Shown: piece after piece, positions 35,012 to 43,182 of the stretch | Position numbering within the stretch: the stretch's first letter is position 1 | Layout of the letters: each line of letters begins with the position of its first letter | Assembly (NCBI RefSeq): GCF_021390545.1 | Contig: NZ_JAJUWR010000012.1 | Coordinates: 62,001-126,000, forward strand | Direction of reading: 5' to 3' | DNA: 64,000 bases | From: Algoriphagus sp. AGSA1 | GTDB lineage: Bacteria > Bacteroidota > Bacteroidia > Cytophagales > Cyclobacteriaceae | Program-made: the position numbers and the translations under genes | Notes under the pieces: model-generated | Database searches by the model: none | Told to the model about the DNA's origin: nothing | Seen by the model: the letters and a program-made list of their open reading frames with translations, nothing else

Positions 35012-38000
35012 TTAAAATTGCAGACTCAGGCCGACGGTGAAGGTTCTAGGCCGAGGATACTGGAAGAAGAAAATATTCTGCCCCCATTGGTTTCCCTCCC
35101 AGGATGATGCCTCAGGATCGTATCCTTTGAAGTCATCTGAGTGGATAAGAAATGCATTTTGCACACTTGCATACACTCTCAATTTATTTAGTCCTCCTCT
35201 TTCAAGCATGGTTGGGTTGAATGAGTAGCCAAGTGAAATCAGATTACCACGGATATAGGATCCATCTGCTACCCAATGACTGTCCACTTCACTGTTTTGT
35301 CCGGAATAAGGGCCATTTCTGATCTGCTGCACCATCGTGTTCTGATTAGTCTCCGTCCATGCTTCATACAATACATCTTTCAGTCCACTGGCATACCCGG
35401 TCCTATCCTGGGTAGAGTGGAAATACTGTTGCAATATGTCAACTCCTGCAACAAATTGGATATCCAGCGTCAAGTCGAAGTTTTTATAGTAAAAATTATT
35501 GATGAAACTCCCGGTCCATTCCGGCAATCCATTTCCTATAATCTTACGCTCGGCACTTCTTTTAGCCTCACCCGGTATAGCTCCCACTTCTGCCGCGGCC
35601 GCAACTTCGTCCGTGCCCCATGTGCCCAGTCGTTCATATCCCCAGAAGGAACTCAAAGATTCTCCGACACGAAGTATAGTCTGGCTACCAGACACCCAGT
35701 TGGGGCCTGGAAAAATGTCTTCGTCATTCTCACCGAGCTGTTCTATTTTGTTTTGGTTGTAGGAGAAATTCAGATTACTCTCCCAGCTGAAATCGGCGGT
35801 CGTTACCGGAAAGGCAGTTACCAAAAACTCCACCCCCTGATTGGACACTGAGCCTATGTTGTCTCTTACTGCCGAGAATCCCGTAGAAGAAGGCACTGGT
35901 CTATCCAACAGTAAATCTGTGGTCAGTTTGTGGTAATAGTCCAAACTGAACACCAATGCCCTGTCCATCAAAGCCAGGTCAAAGCCCACATCAAACTGAC
36001 GAGTTTTCTCCCATTCCAAATCGGGGTTCGGAAGACGGTTTACATAGCTTATAGGTGCTCTTGTTCCGTTGATCAGTGTGGTTCCGGTAGATATGGTTCC
36101 CAGGGATTGGTACGTAGGAATCTCGGTATTCCCAGTGATACCATAGCTTGATCGGATTTTCAGCTCACTTATGCCGGACATATCCTGCATAAATGGTTCA
36201 TTGGATAGTACGTAGCCAACTCCTACCGAAGGGAATACACCGTATTTGTTATTGTCCCCAAATCGGGATGAACCATCTATCCTACCGGTGAAGGTGACAA
36301 GGTATTTACTTTTGTAATTATAATTTCCACGAAGGAAATAGGAATTCATGCTCCATTCGTCATATCCCGAATTTGGCGTACCCGGCTGACTTGCAGACTG
36401 CATTCTGTTAAATCTAAATGTATCATCAGAAAACCCGGTGGCGCTTACACTGAAAGACTCAGATGTCCTTTTTTGCCAGCTTAGACCTGCCATCGCATTG
36501 ATGGAATGGTCACCAAATTCCTTGTTATAGGTCAGGTAATTCTCTTGTTGCCAGTACAAATTTCTCTGATTCCCCAAATAAGCATATCCATTTGGGGAAG
36601 AAATATTGATCAGGTCTGTTGGGCTATAGATCTGCTCATTGTAATCATTCTTATCAAAACCAAACTGGGTACGGAGATCCAGACCGGGAAGAATATGAAA
36701 TGTAGTATAAATATTACCGAACAACTTCGTTCTTTTTCGCAATCTATCCTGGGTAGTCAACACGTGTACAGGATTCGGAATTGCTTCAAGCCCATACGGA
36801 TCGGACACCATCCCCGAATTGCTCCAGGTTCCGTCTGGGAATTTGACCGGGAAAATTGCGGGCATTTCAATCATCGATCTTCTGGGCATCTGATGGCCCC
36901 CACTCTCTTCAAATACGTTTTCATTGGTACTGTTTGCCAATAGATTCAATCCTATTGAGAGCCATTTTTTAGGACTCGCATCAAAAGCAAACTTTCCGTT
37001 TACCCGCTTCAGGTAATTATTGAGCATGATTCCCTGCAAATCCGAATAATTCAAAAAAGCGCCAAATGACGACTTCTCCGCTTTGGACTGGAATGACAAC
37101 TGGTGGTTTTGCGACAATGCTGTTCTGGTCGCTTCCTCCTGCCAATCAGTATCATATAAAGGATTGCCATTGGCATCAAACAAATTGGGATCGTTTTTGG
37201 TGAATGTGGGAATAGGGGAATCAGGACGATACTTACTGTGATTGGCAAAACCCTGCTCCAATACTTCCATAAATTCTTCTGCATTCAGTACATCTATTTT
37301 TTTTGGCAGAACCCCCACACTGAAAAAACCATCATAACCAACGGTGACACCAGTATTTTGTGCCCCTCTTTTAGTACTCACCATGACAACACCATTCGCA
37401 CCTCTGGCACCATAAATAGCTGTGGAAGAAGCATCCTTCAATACTTCCATGCTCAGGATATCGTTTGGGTTTAGAAATTCGATGTTCTCCATCACCACTC
37501 CATCCACAACATATAAGGGCTGTGAGGAAGAATTGATAGTCCCCAATCCTCTGATCAACACCCTAGGGCTGGATGATGGGGAACCTGAATTCAGGAAGAC
37601 ATTAACTCCGGCTACTTTACCTTTCAGCCCCTGTAGTGCATTCGCAATTGGAGCCCTTAACAACTCCTCTCCTCCTACCACTCCCACGGATCCGGTAAGA
37701 TCAGATTTCTTTTGGGTACCATAGCCTACCACTATGACTTCATCTAGACTGTCCTCTGTAGGATCCAGATTGATCTCCAACTCCGTCTGAATTCCTAAAG
37801 GATATTCCAGGGACTCCATTCCTATGAAACTAAACACCAATATTGGATCTGGCGTATTGACGGCAATCGAAAATTTGCCATCAATATCTGTGACAGCTCC
37901 CTGGGAGGTACCCTTTACGAGGATATTTACGCCAGGAAGGGTTTCTTTGGTGGAATTGTCATAAACAATCCCTGTGTAGATTTTACTCTGAGTCTGGGCA

Positions 38001-38104
38001 ACACCTACTAGTTGTACCAAAAAAAAGAGCATGAGTGTCAGCTGCAGAATTTTGGTCTGCCTCCACGCCTCATGCTTTTCGATAAAACATAAAGATTTTT
38101 TCAT
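35012..38104 (-). CDS. susC: SusC/RagA TonB-linked outer-membrane transporter
   Basis: A SusC-family TonB-dependent transporter of about 1030 residues from the ATG at 38104 (MKKSL...); in-frame starts further upstream reach 38143 but weaken the signal peptide. Order: signal segment ending GVAQ (about 37), carboxypeptidase-regulatory-like domain (about 45-120, GIVYDNSTKETLPGVNILVKGT), plug (VVGYGTQKKSDLTGSVGVV from about 130) and barrel ending TFTVGLSLQF. Unlike the first SusC it has no STN domain, so it is not controlled through a FecR/ECF pair; the GntR gene downstream is the likelier regulator. It would import mannose-containing oligosaccharides, inferred from its operon. Confidence 0.95.
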   Translation of the reverse strand: MKKSLCFIEKHEAWRQTKILQLTLMLFFLVQLVGVAQTQSKIYTGIVYDNSTKETLPGVNILVKGTSQGAVTDIDGKFSIAVNTPDPILVFSFIGMESLEYPLGIQTELEINLDPTEDSLDEVIVVGYGTQKKSDLTGSVGVVGGEELLRAPIANALQGLKGKVAGVNVFLNSGSPSSSPRVLIRGLGTINSSSQPLYVVDGVVMENIEFLNPNDILSMEVLKDASSTAIYGARGANGVVMVSTKRGAQNTGVTVGYDGFFSVGVLPKKIDVLNAEEFMEVLEQGFANHSKYRPDSPIPTFTKNDPNLFDANGNPLYDTDWQEEATRTALSQNHQLSFQSKAEKSSFGAFLNYSDLQGIMLNNYLKRVNGKFAFDASPKKWLSIGLNLLANSTNENVFEESGGHQMPRRSMIEMPAIFPVKFPDGTWSNSGMVSDPYGLEAIPNPVHVLTTQDRLRKRTKLFGNIYTTFHILPGLDLRTQFGFDKNDYNEQIYSPTDLINISSPNGYAYLGNQRNLYWQQENYLTYNKEFGDHSINAMAGLSWQKRTSESFSVSATGFSDDTFRFNRMQSASQPGTPNSGYDEWSMNSYFLRGNYNYKSKYLVTFTGRIDGSSRFGDNNKYGVFPSVGVGYVLSNEPFMQDMSGISELKIRSSYGITGNTEIPTYQSLGTISTGTTLINGTRAPISYVNRLPNPDLEWEKTRQFDVGFDLALMDRALVFSLDYYHKLTTDLLLDRPVPSSTGFSAVRDNIGSVSNQGVEFLVTAFPVTTADFSWESNLNFSYNQNKIEQLGENDEDIFPGPNWVSGSQTILRVGESLSSFWGYERLGTWGTDEVAAAAEVGAIPGEAKRSAERKIIGNGLPEWTGSFINNFYYKNFDLTLDIQFVAGVDILQQYFHSTQDRTGYASGLKDVLYEAWTETNQNTMVQQIRNGPYSGQNSEVDSHWVADGSYIRGNLISLGYSFNPTMLERGGLNKLRVYASVQNAFLIHSDDFKGYDPEASSWEGNQWGQNIFFFQYPRPRTFTVGLSLQF

Positions 38105-38131
38105 GGGGTTTGATTTAGGTTTAATGTTCAT

Positions 38132-38143
38132 ATGTTTAAACAT
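38132..38143. promoter_or_regulatory. AT-rich palindrome upstream of mannose-locus susC
   Basis: ATGTTTAAACAT is a perfect 12-base palindrome 27 bases upstream of the susC ATG. Further upstream on the minus strand a TTTG is followed about 21 bases later by TAAGTTTA, near the phylum's -33/-7 pattern. The palindrome could be an operator, for example for the GntR protein, but no second copy was found near the gntR gene. Confidence 0.3.
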
Positions 38144-38315
38144 TTAAACTTAATCCATTTAACCCTTATTAACAAAGAATTATCTAAAATAAAATTTTCA
38201 AACGGCGAGAAATATTTGGGACACCAATAGAAATTGAAGAACTCCGTATTGGCCCCAAGCTTCCGGTGAAGCTATGAATATGGAATGCTCTACTTTAATA
38301 TCCTCCAATAAATAT

Positions 38316-38921
38316 TCACTTGATCAATTGGTGCTCGGCACAGTCCACTCGAAGTTCGGCTTCGGAAAGCTTGGTTTTCATCAAACTACAATAATGAACA
38401 TCGCCTTCGGATCTGTAGAAACTGCATGTAAAACACATTCGCTGAATGGTAATTATTCCAGATTTATTCAGTTCATGAATCAGTTTCAACAGTCCGCTCA
38501 GCATTATTGCTTTTTGTTCCGGGCTGAGTTTTTCAATTGGCCGTTCCATGGAAGAAGCAAAGGACGATGCTTTTTGGGCCACTTTTTCTCCCTCCGGAGT
38601 AAGGGAAAGAGAATAGCTTCTTGTGTCAATCGGATCGGTCACCTTTAAAACCAACCCTTTCAAAAGCAAAATCCTGACACTATCACTGATTGTGGCTTTA
38701 GTCATATTGAACTCATCCGCCAAATACCCTACTTTACATTTTTCCTGAGAGTGAAAATAGATGAAAATCAAAATCTGACTCTGTATTGGACTTAATGAGT
38801 TTTCTTTACTTTCATTCCATAGCAGTACTCTGAAGGCTTCTGAAATCCGCTCTAAAGCCACTACAATTTTGCTATCAATGTTTTGATTCTGTTCGTTCAG
38901 ACTGAATGATGAATAGTTCAT
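38316..38921 (-). CDS. MarR-family regulator with C-terminal cysteine cluster
   Basis: A MarR winged-helix repressor of about 201 residues from the ATG at 38921 (38951 is possible). The HTH and wing region is at about 45-120 (YLADEFNMTKATISDSVRILLLKGLVLKVTDPIDTRSYSLSLTPEG). After the dimer helix a tail of about 45 residues reads CFTCSFYR...HYCSLM...DCAEHQ, with CxxC, a further Cys, and Cys-x-x-His. That layout suggests a zinc or redox-sensing knuckle absent from most MarR proteins. The thioredoxin-like gene next to it and the matching palindromes at 39204, 39263 and 39575 point to a shared regulon. Confidence 0.85.
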   Translation of the reverse strand: MNYSSFSLNEQNQNIDSKIVVALERISEAFRVLLWNESKENSLSPIQSQILIFIYFHSQEKCKVGYLADEFNMTKATISDSVRILLLKGLVLKVTDPIDTRSYSLSLTPEGEKVAQKASSFASSMERPIEKLSPEQKAIMLSGLLKLIHELNKSGIITIQRMCFTCSFYRSEGDVHYCSLMKTKLSEAELRVDCAEHQLIK

Positions 38922-39203
38922 GACATATTTCCTTTGGCTACCTATATGCAAGCATTTTTTCCTGATGAGAAAGACCCATATGTTCTTTGGAACTGGATTA
39001 TTCCATATTTATCGGTGTCAGCTAGTTTGGCTCCAGCGATTTAAAACAACATCTTTCAATAAAATCACTTTCTTGCCCTCATTTTATAACAAATACTTGG
39101 GGATACGCAGTGCGGGCATTAGCAATACTCCCTCTGATAAACCCAATGGAAAATCAACTAAAAGCCTACATCAGTCTTCAGAAAAAGCGTAACTCCATGA
39201 AGA

Positions 39204-39214
39204 TAGGAATCCTA
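39204..39214. promoter_or_regulatory. Candidate MarR operator, site 1
   Basis: TAGGA-A-TCCTA, a perfect palindrome around a single central base. The same core AGGANTCCT occurs at 39263-39275 and 39575-39593, all within 400 bases and all near the marR/thioredoxin pair, as expected for a MarR dimer site. Confidence 0.45.
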
Positions 39215-39240
39215 ACTTTACGGAGTAAAAATGATTAAAA

Positions 39241-39280
39241 ATAAGTTAGGCCCCAATTAAAATTAGGAGTCCTAACTTAT
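39241..39280 (-). terminator. Perfect 10-bp hairpin after thioredoxin-like gene; contains operator-like site 2
   Basis: ATAAGTTAGG (39241-39250) and CCTAACTTAT (39271-39280) are exact reverse complements with a 20-base loop. On the minus strand the stem starts 14 bases after the thioredoxin-like stop and is followed by TTTTTAAT, so it could be a weak Rho-independent terminator. The right arm overlaps the 13-base palindrome TTAGGA-G-TCCTAA (39263-39275), which matches the proposed MarR operator core. Confidence 0.45.
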
Positions 39281-39294
39281 ATCGCTAAATTTTT

Positions 39295-39528
39295 TTAGCC
39301 TTTCACATCAGCCATAGATGCTCCGAAATTGATGTGCAATGCATTCCCATTGGGAGTCAGCAAAGTAGGAACGGATTTTATACCTGCCTTTTCAGCTTCT
39401 ACAAATCGATTATGATCTTGGCCAATGTGGACGGTTTCCACCTTGTCTGCCCCAATAAGATTTACAATGTCGTGTTCTGCACTGGTGCAAATGGGACATC
39501 CTGCGTGGTAGAAAATTGTTTTTCCCAT
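39295..39528 (-). CDS. Small thioredoxin/glutaredoxin-like protein
   Basis: A 77-residue thioredoxin-fold protein with redox motif CPIC (C11/C14 in FYHAGCPICTSAE) and a cis-proline block SVPTLLT near residue 53. It lacks a signal peptide, so acts in the cytoplasm. Length and motif fit minimal glutaredoxin-like proteins. A perfect 19-base palindrome and a TATATTTG -7 element lie about 40-65 bases upstream of its ATG, and a Cys-tailed MarR regulator is encoded downstream. It is likely a redox-stress target or partner of that regulator (inferred). Confidence 0.82.
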   Translation of the reverse strand: MGKTIFYHAGCPICTSAEHDIVNLIGADKVETVHIGQDHNRFVEAEKAGIKSVPTLLTPNGNALHINFGASMADVKG

Positions 39529-39568
39529 GTTTTAATAAAGTTAGAGTTGTAATGCGATATTGCCTGAA

Positions 39569-39576
39569 CAAATATA
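39569..39576 (-). promoter_or_regulatory. Bacteroidota-type -7 element for thioredoxin-like gene
   Basis: On the minus strand TATATTTG matches TAnnTTTG exactly. A TTG at 39598-39596 lies 19 bases upstream, the expected -33 spacing. The element is 41 bases upstream of the ATG at 39528, and the palindrome at 39575-39593 fills the spacer, an arrangement in which a bound repressor would block RNA polymerase. Confidence 0.6.
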
Positions 39577-39593
39577 GTAAGGAATCCTTACTA
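39575..39593. promoter_or_regulatory. Candidate MarR operator, site 3 (19-bp perfect palindrome)
   Basis: TAGTAAGGA-A-TCCTTACTA has 9-base arms with no mismatch around one central base. It lies between the -33 and -7 boxes of the thioredoxin-like gene. It shares the AGGANTCCT core with sites at 39204 and 39263. A MarR repressor dimer is the obvious candidate ligand, given the marR gene immediately downstream. Confidence 0.6.
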
Positions 39594-39706
39594 AACAAGT
39601 TTCACTCACGATTTCTCTATGGTGGACTTGCTTTTCCAACAATCCTGAAAAGATCCTATGGCATTATCATTGGAATTTTAGAGAAGACTAACCTAAGTTT
39701 TAGCCT

Positions 39707-40054
39707 ATGAATTACCTTTTTATACTTCTCTTGACCCTTTTAATAATAATAATTCTGCTCTCTGTGCTGTTTGCAGATTCCAAAACCAGCAATAACATCC
39801 ATAGAAAAGGGAATATATTAACCATCTGGCATCCCTTGAAAAAAGACGTTATAAATCTGGAAACAGACCTGCAGAGCTGGAACATCCAACGTGTCCGGGT
39901 TCTCTGGTGGGGAAAATTATACTCGGTAAACCTGAAATTAAAATCAGGAAAGTGGAAGAAGGTTTTTTCAAGATCTCTTAACGGAAAAATCGAACGATTT
40001 ACCAGTTATTTGGAAAAATCAGCAAAAGAGAAAAAGACAGATTTTCTTTATTAA
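39707..40054 (+). CDS. Short membrane-anchored protein, unknown function
   Basis: A 115-residue protein I do not recognise. Residues 3-23 are a strongly hydrophobic N-terminal helix (LFILLLTLLIIIILLSVLF), followed by a basic soluble domain rich in W and K, including LWWGKLYSVNLKLKSGKWKK. The single helix with the basic domain suggests an inner-membrane anchor with a cytoplasmic or periplasmic tail. It stands alone between the thioredoxin-like gene (divergent) and the DUF421 gene (convergent). Coding character is reasonable, but no homology evidence is available to me. Confidence 0.5.
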   Translation: MNYLFILLLTLLIIIILLSVLFADSKTSNNIHRKGNILTIWHPLKKDVINLETDLQSWNIQRVRVLWWGKLYSVNLKLKSGKWKKVFSRSLNGKIERFTSYLEKSAKEKKTDFLY

Positions 40055-40134
40055 CATCCACACCTGTTATGGGATATTCAAAGCGCTTCCGTGCAGTTAA
40101 GCGGATACGGATAAAATCAATCACAACTAATTCC

Positions 40135-40668
40135 TTATCCAACCCCAGGTTCATTTTGATGTAAAGAATCCGCGGCATTCATTCTTCCCTGATGGTAATT
40201 GTCCACTATTGACAAGTCTCCTGTACTTTCCAAAACAATGAGGTAAACTTCATCTACTGAGGAATAGCCGTTCAGCCGGCATACATTAAACACTTCTTCC
40301 TTTGTCAAGCGTTGCTTTTTCATCTCCTCATCCACAAATTCCCCTTTATAAAAAACCACTACAGGCTTATCGGCTATCAAAGAACGGAATCCTTTTATCC
40401 GTACCGAAAGAAAAGTAAAGAGGAACTGCATAAATATAAATAATGAGAAAGCCACTATCCCGTCAACTAATGTAATGTTCTTATTGAGTGATATAGAAGC
40501 CATACAAGACCCAAGGGCTATTGTCACCACAAAGTCAAATGCATTCATTTTGGAGAGTGTCCTCTTGCCAGAGATCCTGAGCAAGAATACCATAATCAGG
40601 TATCCAAACACTGTCAAGACTACCGTACGTACGGTACTTTCCCAACTTTCAAATATAATATTTTCCAT
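40135..40668 (-). CDS. DUF421/YetF-like membrane protein
   Basis: A 177-residue protein with three N-terminal membrane helices (about 14-32, 44-64 and 68-88) and a cytoplasmic YetF domain (FRSLIADKPVVVFYKGEFVDEEMKKQRLTKEEVFNVCRLNGYSSVDEVYLIVLESTGDLSI). YetF-type proteins are widespread, of unknown biochemical role, and linked to envelope or spore stress in Bacillus. It is preceded by a Cys-rich copper-binding-type gene with a gap of 36 bases, so they may share a transcript. Confidence 0.88.
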   Translation of the reverse strand: MENIIFESWESTVRTVVLTVFGYLIMVFLLRISGKRTLSKMNAFDFVVTIALGSCMASISLNKNITLVDGIVAFSLFIFMQFLFTFLSVRIKGFRSLIADKPVVVFYKGEFVDEEMKKQRLTKEEVFNVCRLNGYSSVDEVYLIVLESTGDLSIVDNYHQGRMNAADSLHQNEPGVG

Positions 40669-40704
40669 AACAATCAGTTCTCAAGAACTACTCCCTGTAC
40701 CGGA

Positions 40705-41037
40705 TCAAGCCAAGACATTCTCAAACTCTTCTATGCATGCCCTGCAGGAGGCGGCACAGTTTCTAAATTCCCTTGCCTCATACTTCCTGCATTCTGCGGC
40801 AAAATCACCGCACACTTCCACGCAGGCCAACATCATTTTGCCTCTGTCCAATCGGGCGGATTCGCATGCATCCAGACATTCAACACAGGCATCTTTGCAA
40901 CGATGTGCGAGTTTGGAACATTGTTCAAATTCGGGGGCGACTTTTATAAAGACCAATAGTTCATGGATATCATTAATGCATTGCTCAAGAGCTTGAGAAC
41001 AATTGCTTTTCATGGGAATTAAGCTACACATTGCCAT
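40705..41037 (-). CDS. Cys-rich four-helix-bundle copper-binding protein (Csp/DUF326-like)
   Basis: A 110-residue all-helical protein with 14 cysteines, many in CxxxC or CxxxxC spacing along helices (RCKDACVECLDACE, LACVEVCGDFAAEC, NCAASCRACIEEF). This is the DUF326/Csp pattern, in which a four-helix bundle lined with cysteines stores many Cu(I) ions. No signal peptide is seen, so it would be a cytosolic Csp3-like store. Starts at 41037, 41031 and 41013 are all ATG; the longest is given. Role: copper buffering, from family knowledge. Confidence 0.85.
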   Translation of the reverse strand: MAMCSLIPMKSNCSQALEQCINDIHELLVFIKVAPEFEQCSKLAHRCKDACVECLDACESARLDRGKMMLACVEVCGDFAAECRKYEAREFRNCAASCRACIEEFENVLA

Positions 41038-41720
41038 AAGGATTTGTGATCATTAATAACCAAAAAACCAGCCATGTAAGCTATTCGGTATAGGTATTGG
41101 TCTTACTCCTAGCTTGATGGGGATTTACACAACAACTAAAAATCAGCTTAACAGCTTTTTACTACTGATGCAGCATTGGGATCAGCTCCGGAAACTTTCT
41201 ATTTAAATCAACAGTTGGCATAGCCATTCGGTACGAGTGGCGAGAGATATCTTCTCAAACCGTTGAATTCTCTCAACACTTTGACATTTAATGATATGGA
41301 ATCGACACGATTAAAATCATCATTAAACACACAGGGCTCCACCGACTGACGGATTAATCGTCAAAGATTCTCCCGATCCGCCACAGCGGACGGGACAGGC
41401 TATCTGGTCTTAGAAAAACAATTATAATCATTTGAAAAATAGTGCAATCAGTATCTTAAAGAAAAATCCTGTAGGGTAGCTTTGGCTCTACAACTGACAA
41501 ACCACCTGTAATTTACTTTAAGCTTCAGAGAGCAAGAATCAGTTTATTGGGGCGATGTTGTGAAAGTGCAGAAAAAAGGCATCCTAAGTGCTACTATTAG
41601 ACCCTATAGGTTTTCTGAAGTTGGGAAATGAAATAACTGTTCACCTCCATCCTGCCCAGCTACTGCAGAAATAATATAAAAGTCTGAGCACAATTCAACT
41701 ACTTACTTTTAACCTAGCGA
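41038..41720. other. 683-base gap without a gene
   Basis: I see no coding frame of substance. At 41371-41395 there is a nested GC hairpin, TCCCG-A-TCCGC-CACA-GCGGA-CGGGA, similar to dispersed GC-rich palindromes elsewhere in the window. The last 100 bases should hold the promoter of the antiporter gene; TACTTTTA at about 41704-41711 is a near match to TAnnTTTG but lies close to the ATG. Confidence 0.4.
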
Positions 41721-42956
41721 ATGGAAAAATATATGTTTTCGATGGTGATCATAGGCCTTGCTACTTTTGCATTGCCATGGGTGTCCATATTGGCTAAAAA
41801 AGCAGGCATTTCCTATGCTGTCTTTTACTTATTGGCCGGGATTCTGCTGTATAGCTTATTTCCAGACATTCTGCCCATCCCACTTCCTGATGATAACGGT
41901 GAGGAAATAGTACATCTGACGGAACTGGTGGTGATTATATCATTGATGGGAGTTGGAATTCGGATAGATCAACCCTTCTCGTTTAAAAAGTGGGCTTCTC
42001 CCCTAAGATTGGTTTTCATTGCCATGCTGCTTTGTATCGCATTTGCGGCGGCATTTGGCTATTTTGTACTTGACCTGGATATAGCAACTGCTATTCTTCT
42101 GGGTGCTTGTCTCGCCCCTACTGATCCTGTATTAGCATCTGATGTACAAGTAGGGCCACCCAATGAGCAAAATAAATCATCAACTAAATTCGTGCTCACC
42201 TCTGAAGCTGGATTAAACGATGGCATGGCTTTCCCTTTCACCTGGCTTGCAGTCACCGTAGGTATAATTGCCAGCGGTGGAGACGCATCTCTTGAAGAAT
42301 GGTTCTTCTATCATTTTCTTTATCAGATCATCGGGGGGATTGCCATCGGCTATGCTTTTGGCAAGGCAGCTGGGTATCTGGTTTTTAACTTTTTTGGGAA
42401 AAATGAAATACTTAAAAATCTAGAAGGTTTTCTGGCTATTTCCCTGACTTTATTGATTTATGGGATAACAGAACTACTTCATGCCTATGGATTCATTGCC
42501 GTGTTTGTCTGTGCCATCACCTTCAGACATAGTGAAAAAGAACATGAATATCACAATTCATTGCATTCATTTACGGACCAAATAGAACAAATGTTTATTG
42601 CTGTACTTTTATTACTGCTAGGAGGCGCAGTTGCCTTAGGAATTCTGGAGCCACTCAATTGGAAGATGGTAGTTTTTGCTCTCCTCTTTATTTTGCTCAT
42701 CCGTCCTGTCTTTGCCTACATCAGCTTGACTGGTAGCACTCTCAAACCCCGGCAGAAACTGGTTTCTTCATTTTTTGGAATCCGTGGGATGGGCTCCCTC
42801 TTTTACCTTTCATTTGGGCTAAACGAAATAGCCTTTGATTCAGAGGATGAACTTTGGGCGATAGTTACATTTTGTATTGGATGCTCCATCCTGATCCATG
42901 GTCTGACTGCCACCACTGCTATTAACTACTTGAAAGAAAAACAGGATGGATGGTAG
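41721..42956 (+). CDS. Na+/H+ antiporter, CPA1/NhaP type
   Basis: A 411-residue membrane protein with about 12 hydrophobic segments. Diagnostic blocks are AILLGACLAPTDPVLASDVQ (about 130-150), the conserved TDP and TSEAGLNDGMAFPFTWLAV with the ND pair near 177-178, and GIRGMGSLFYLSFGL. It exchanges Na+ (or K+) for H+ across the inner membrane, aiding pH and salt balance. It is monocistronic as far as seen, with the next gene convergent. Confidence 0.92.
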   Translation: MEKYMFSMVIIGLATFALPWVSILAKKAGISYAVFYLLAGILLYSLFPDILPIPLPDDNGEEIVHLTELVVIISLMGVGIRIDQPFSFKKWASPLRLVFIAMLLCIAFAAAFGYFVLDLDIATAILLGACLAPTDPVLASDVQVGPPNEQNKSSTKFVLTSEAGLNDGMAFPFTWLAVTVGIIASGGDASLEEWFFYHFLYQIIGGIAIGYAFGKAAGYLVFNFFGKNEILKNLEGFLAISLTLLIYGITELLHAYGFIAVFVCAITFRHSEKEHEYHNSLHSFTDQIEQMFIAVLLLLLGGAVALGILEPLNWKMVVFALLFILLIRPVFAYISLTGSTLKPRQKLVSSFFGIRGMGSLFYLSFGLNEIAFDSEDELWAIVTFCIGCSILIHGLTATTAINYLKEKQDGW

Positions 42957-43182
42957 GAACACCATTAACTGCTAAGCAACATCATAGAAACATCAGCTCA
43001 GGCTATATAGCTGATAATCAATTCTATTCTTTCCATAATTTTTTTATATTGGGGCTAAACCAACAGACAACCACTCACTATGAAGGACATAATCCAACCC
43101 AGCTTCCAAATTATAAAGGAGCAGGAACTTACCTATTACCTCCAGCATCCGGAACCTATATTTATAATCAATTTATATGGGG

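Larger units (their letters stand above)
38952..39294. other. marR upstream region with operator-like palindromes
   Basis: No gene is supported; a plus-strand frame of 90 codons here has no protein-like pattern. The useful content lies at 39204-39280: two odd-length palindromes of the form TAGGANTCCTA and a 10-base inverted repeat that may end the thioredoxin-like gene's transcript. The marR ATG is about 280 bases from the nearer palindrome, an unusually long leader. Confidence 0.5.

Noticed and set aside
38920..39192. 90-codon plus-strand frame in the marR upstream region
   Set aside because: No conserved pattern, and it overlaps the 5' end of marR; treated as non-coding.
40621..40636. 16-base perfect palindrome TACCGTACGTACGGTA
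   Set aside because: It lies inside the DUF421 coding region (codons for VRTVVLT) and not near a promoter, so it is probably coincidental.
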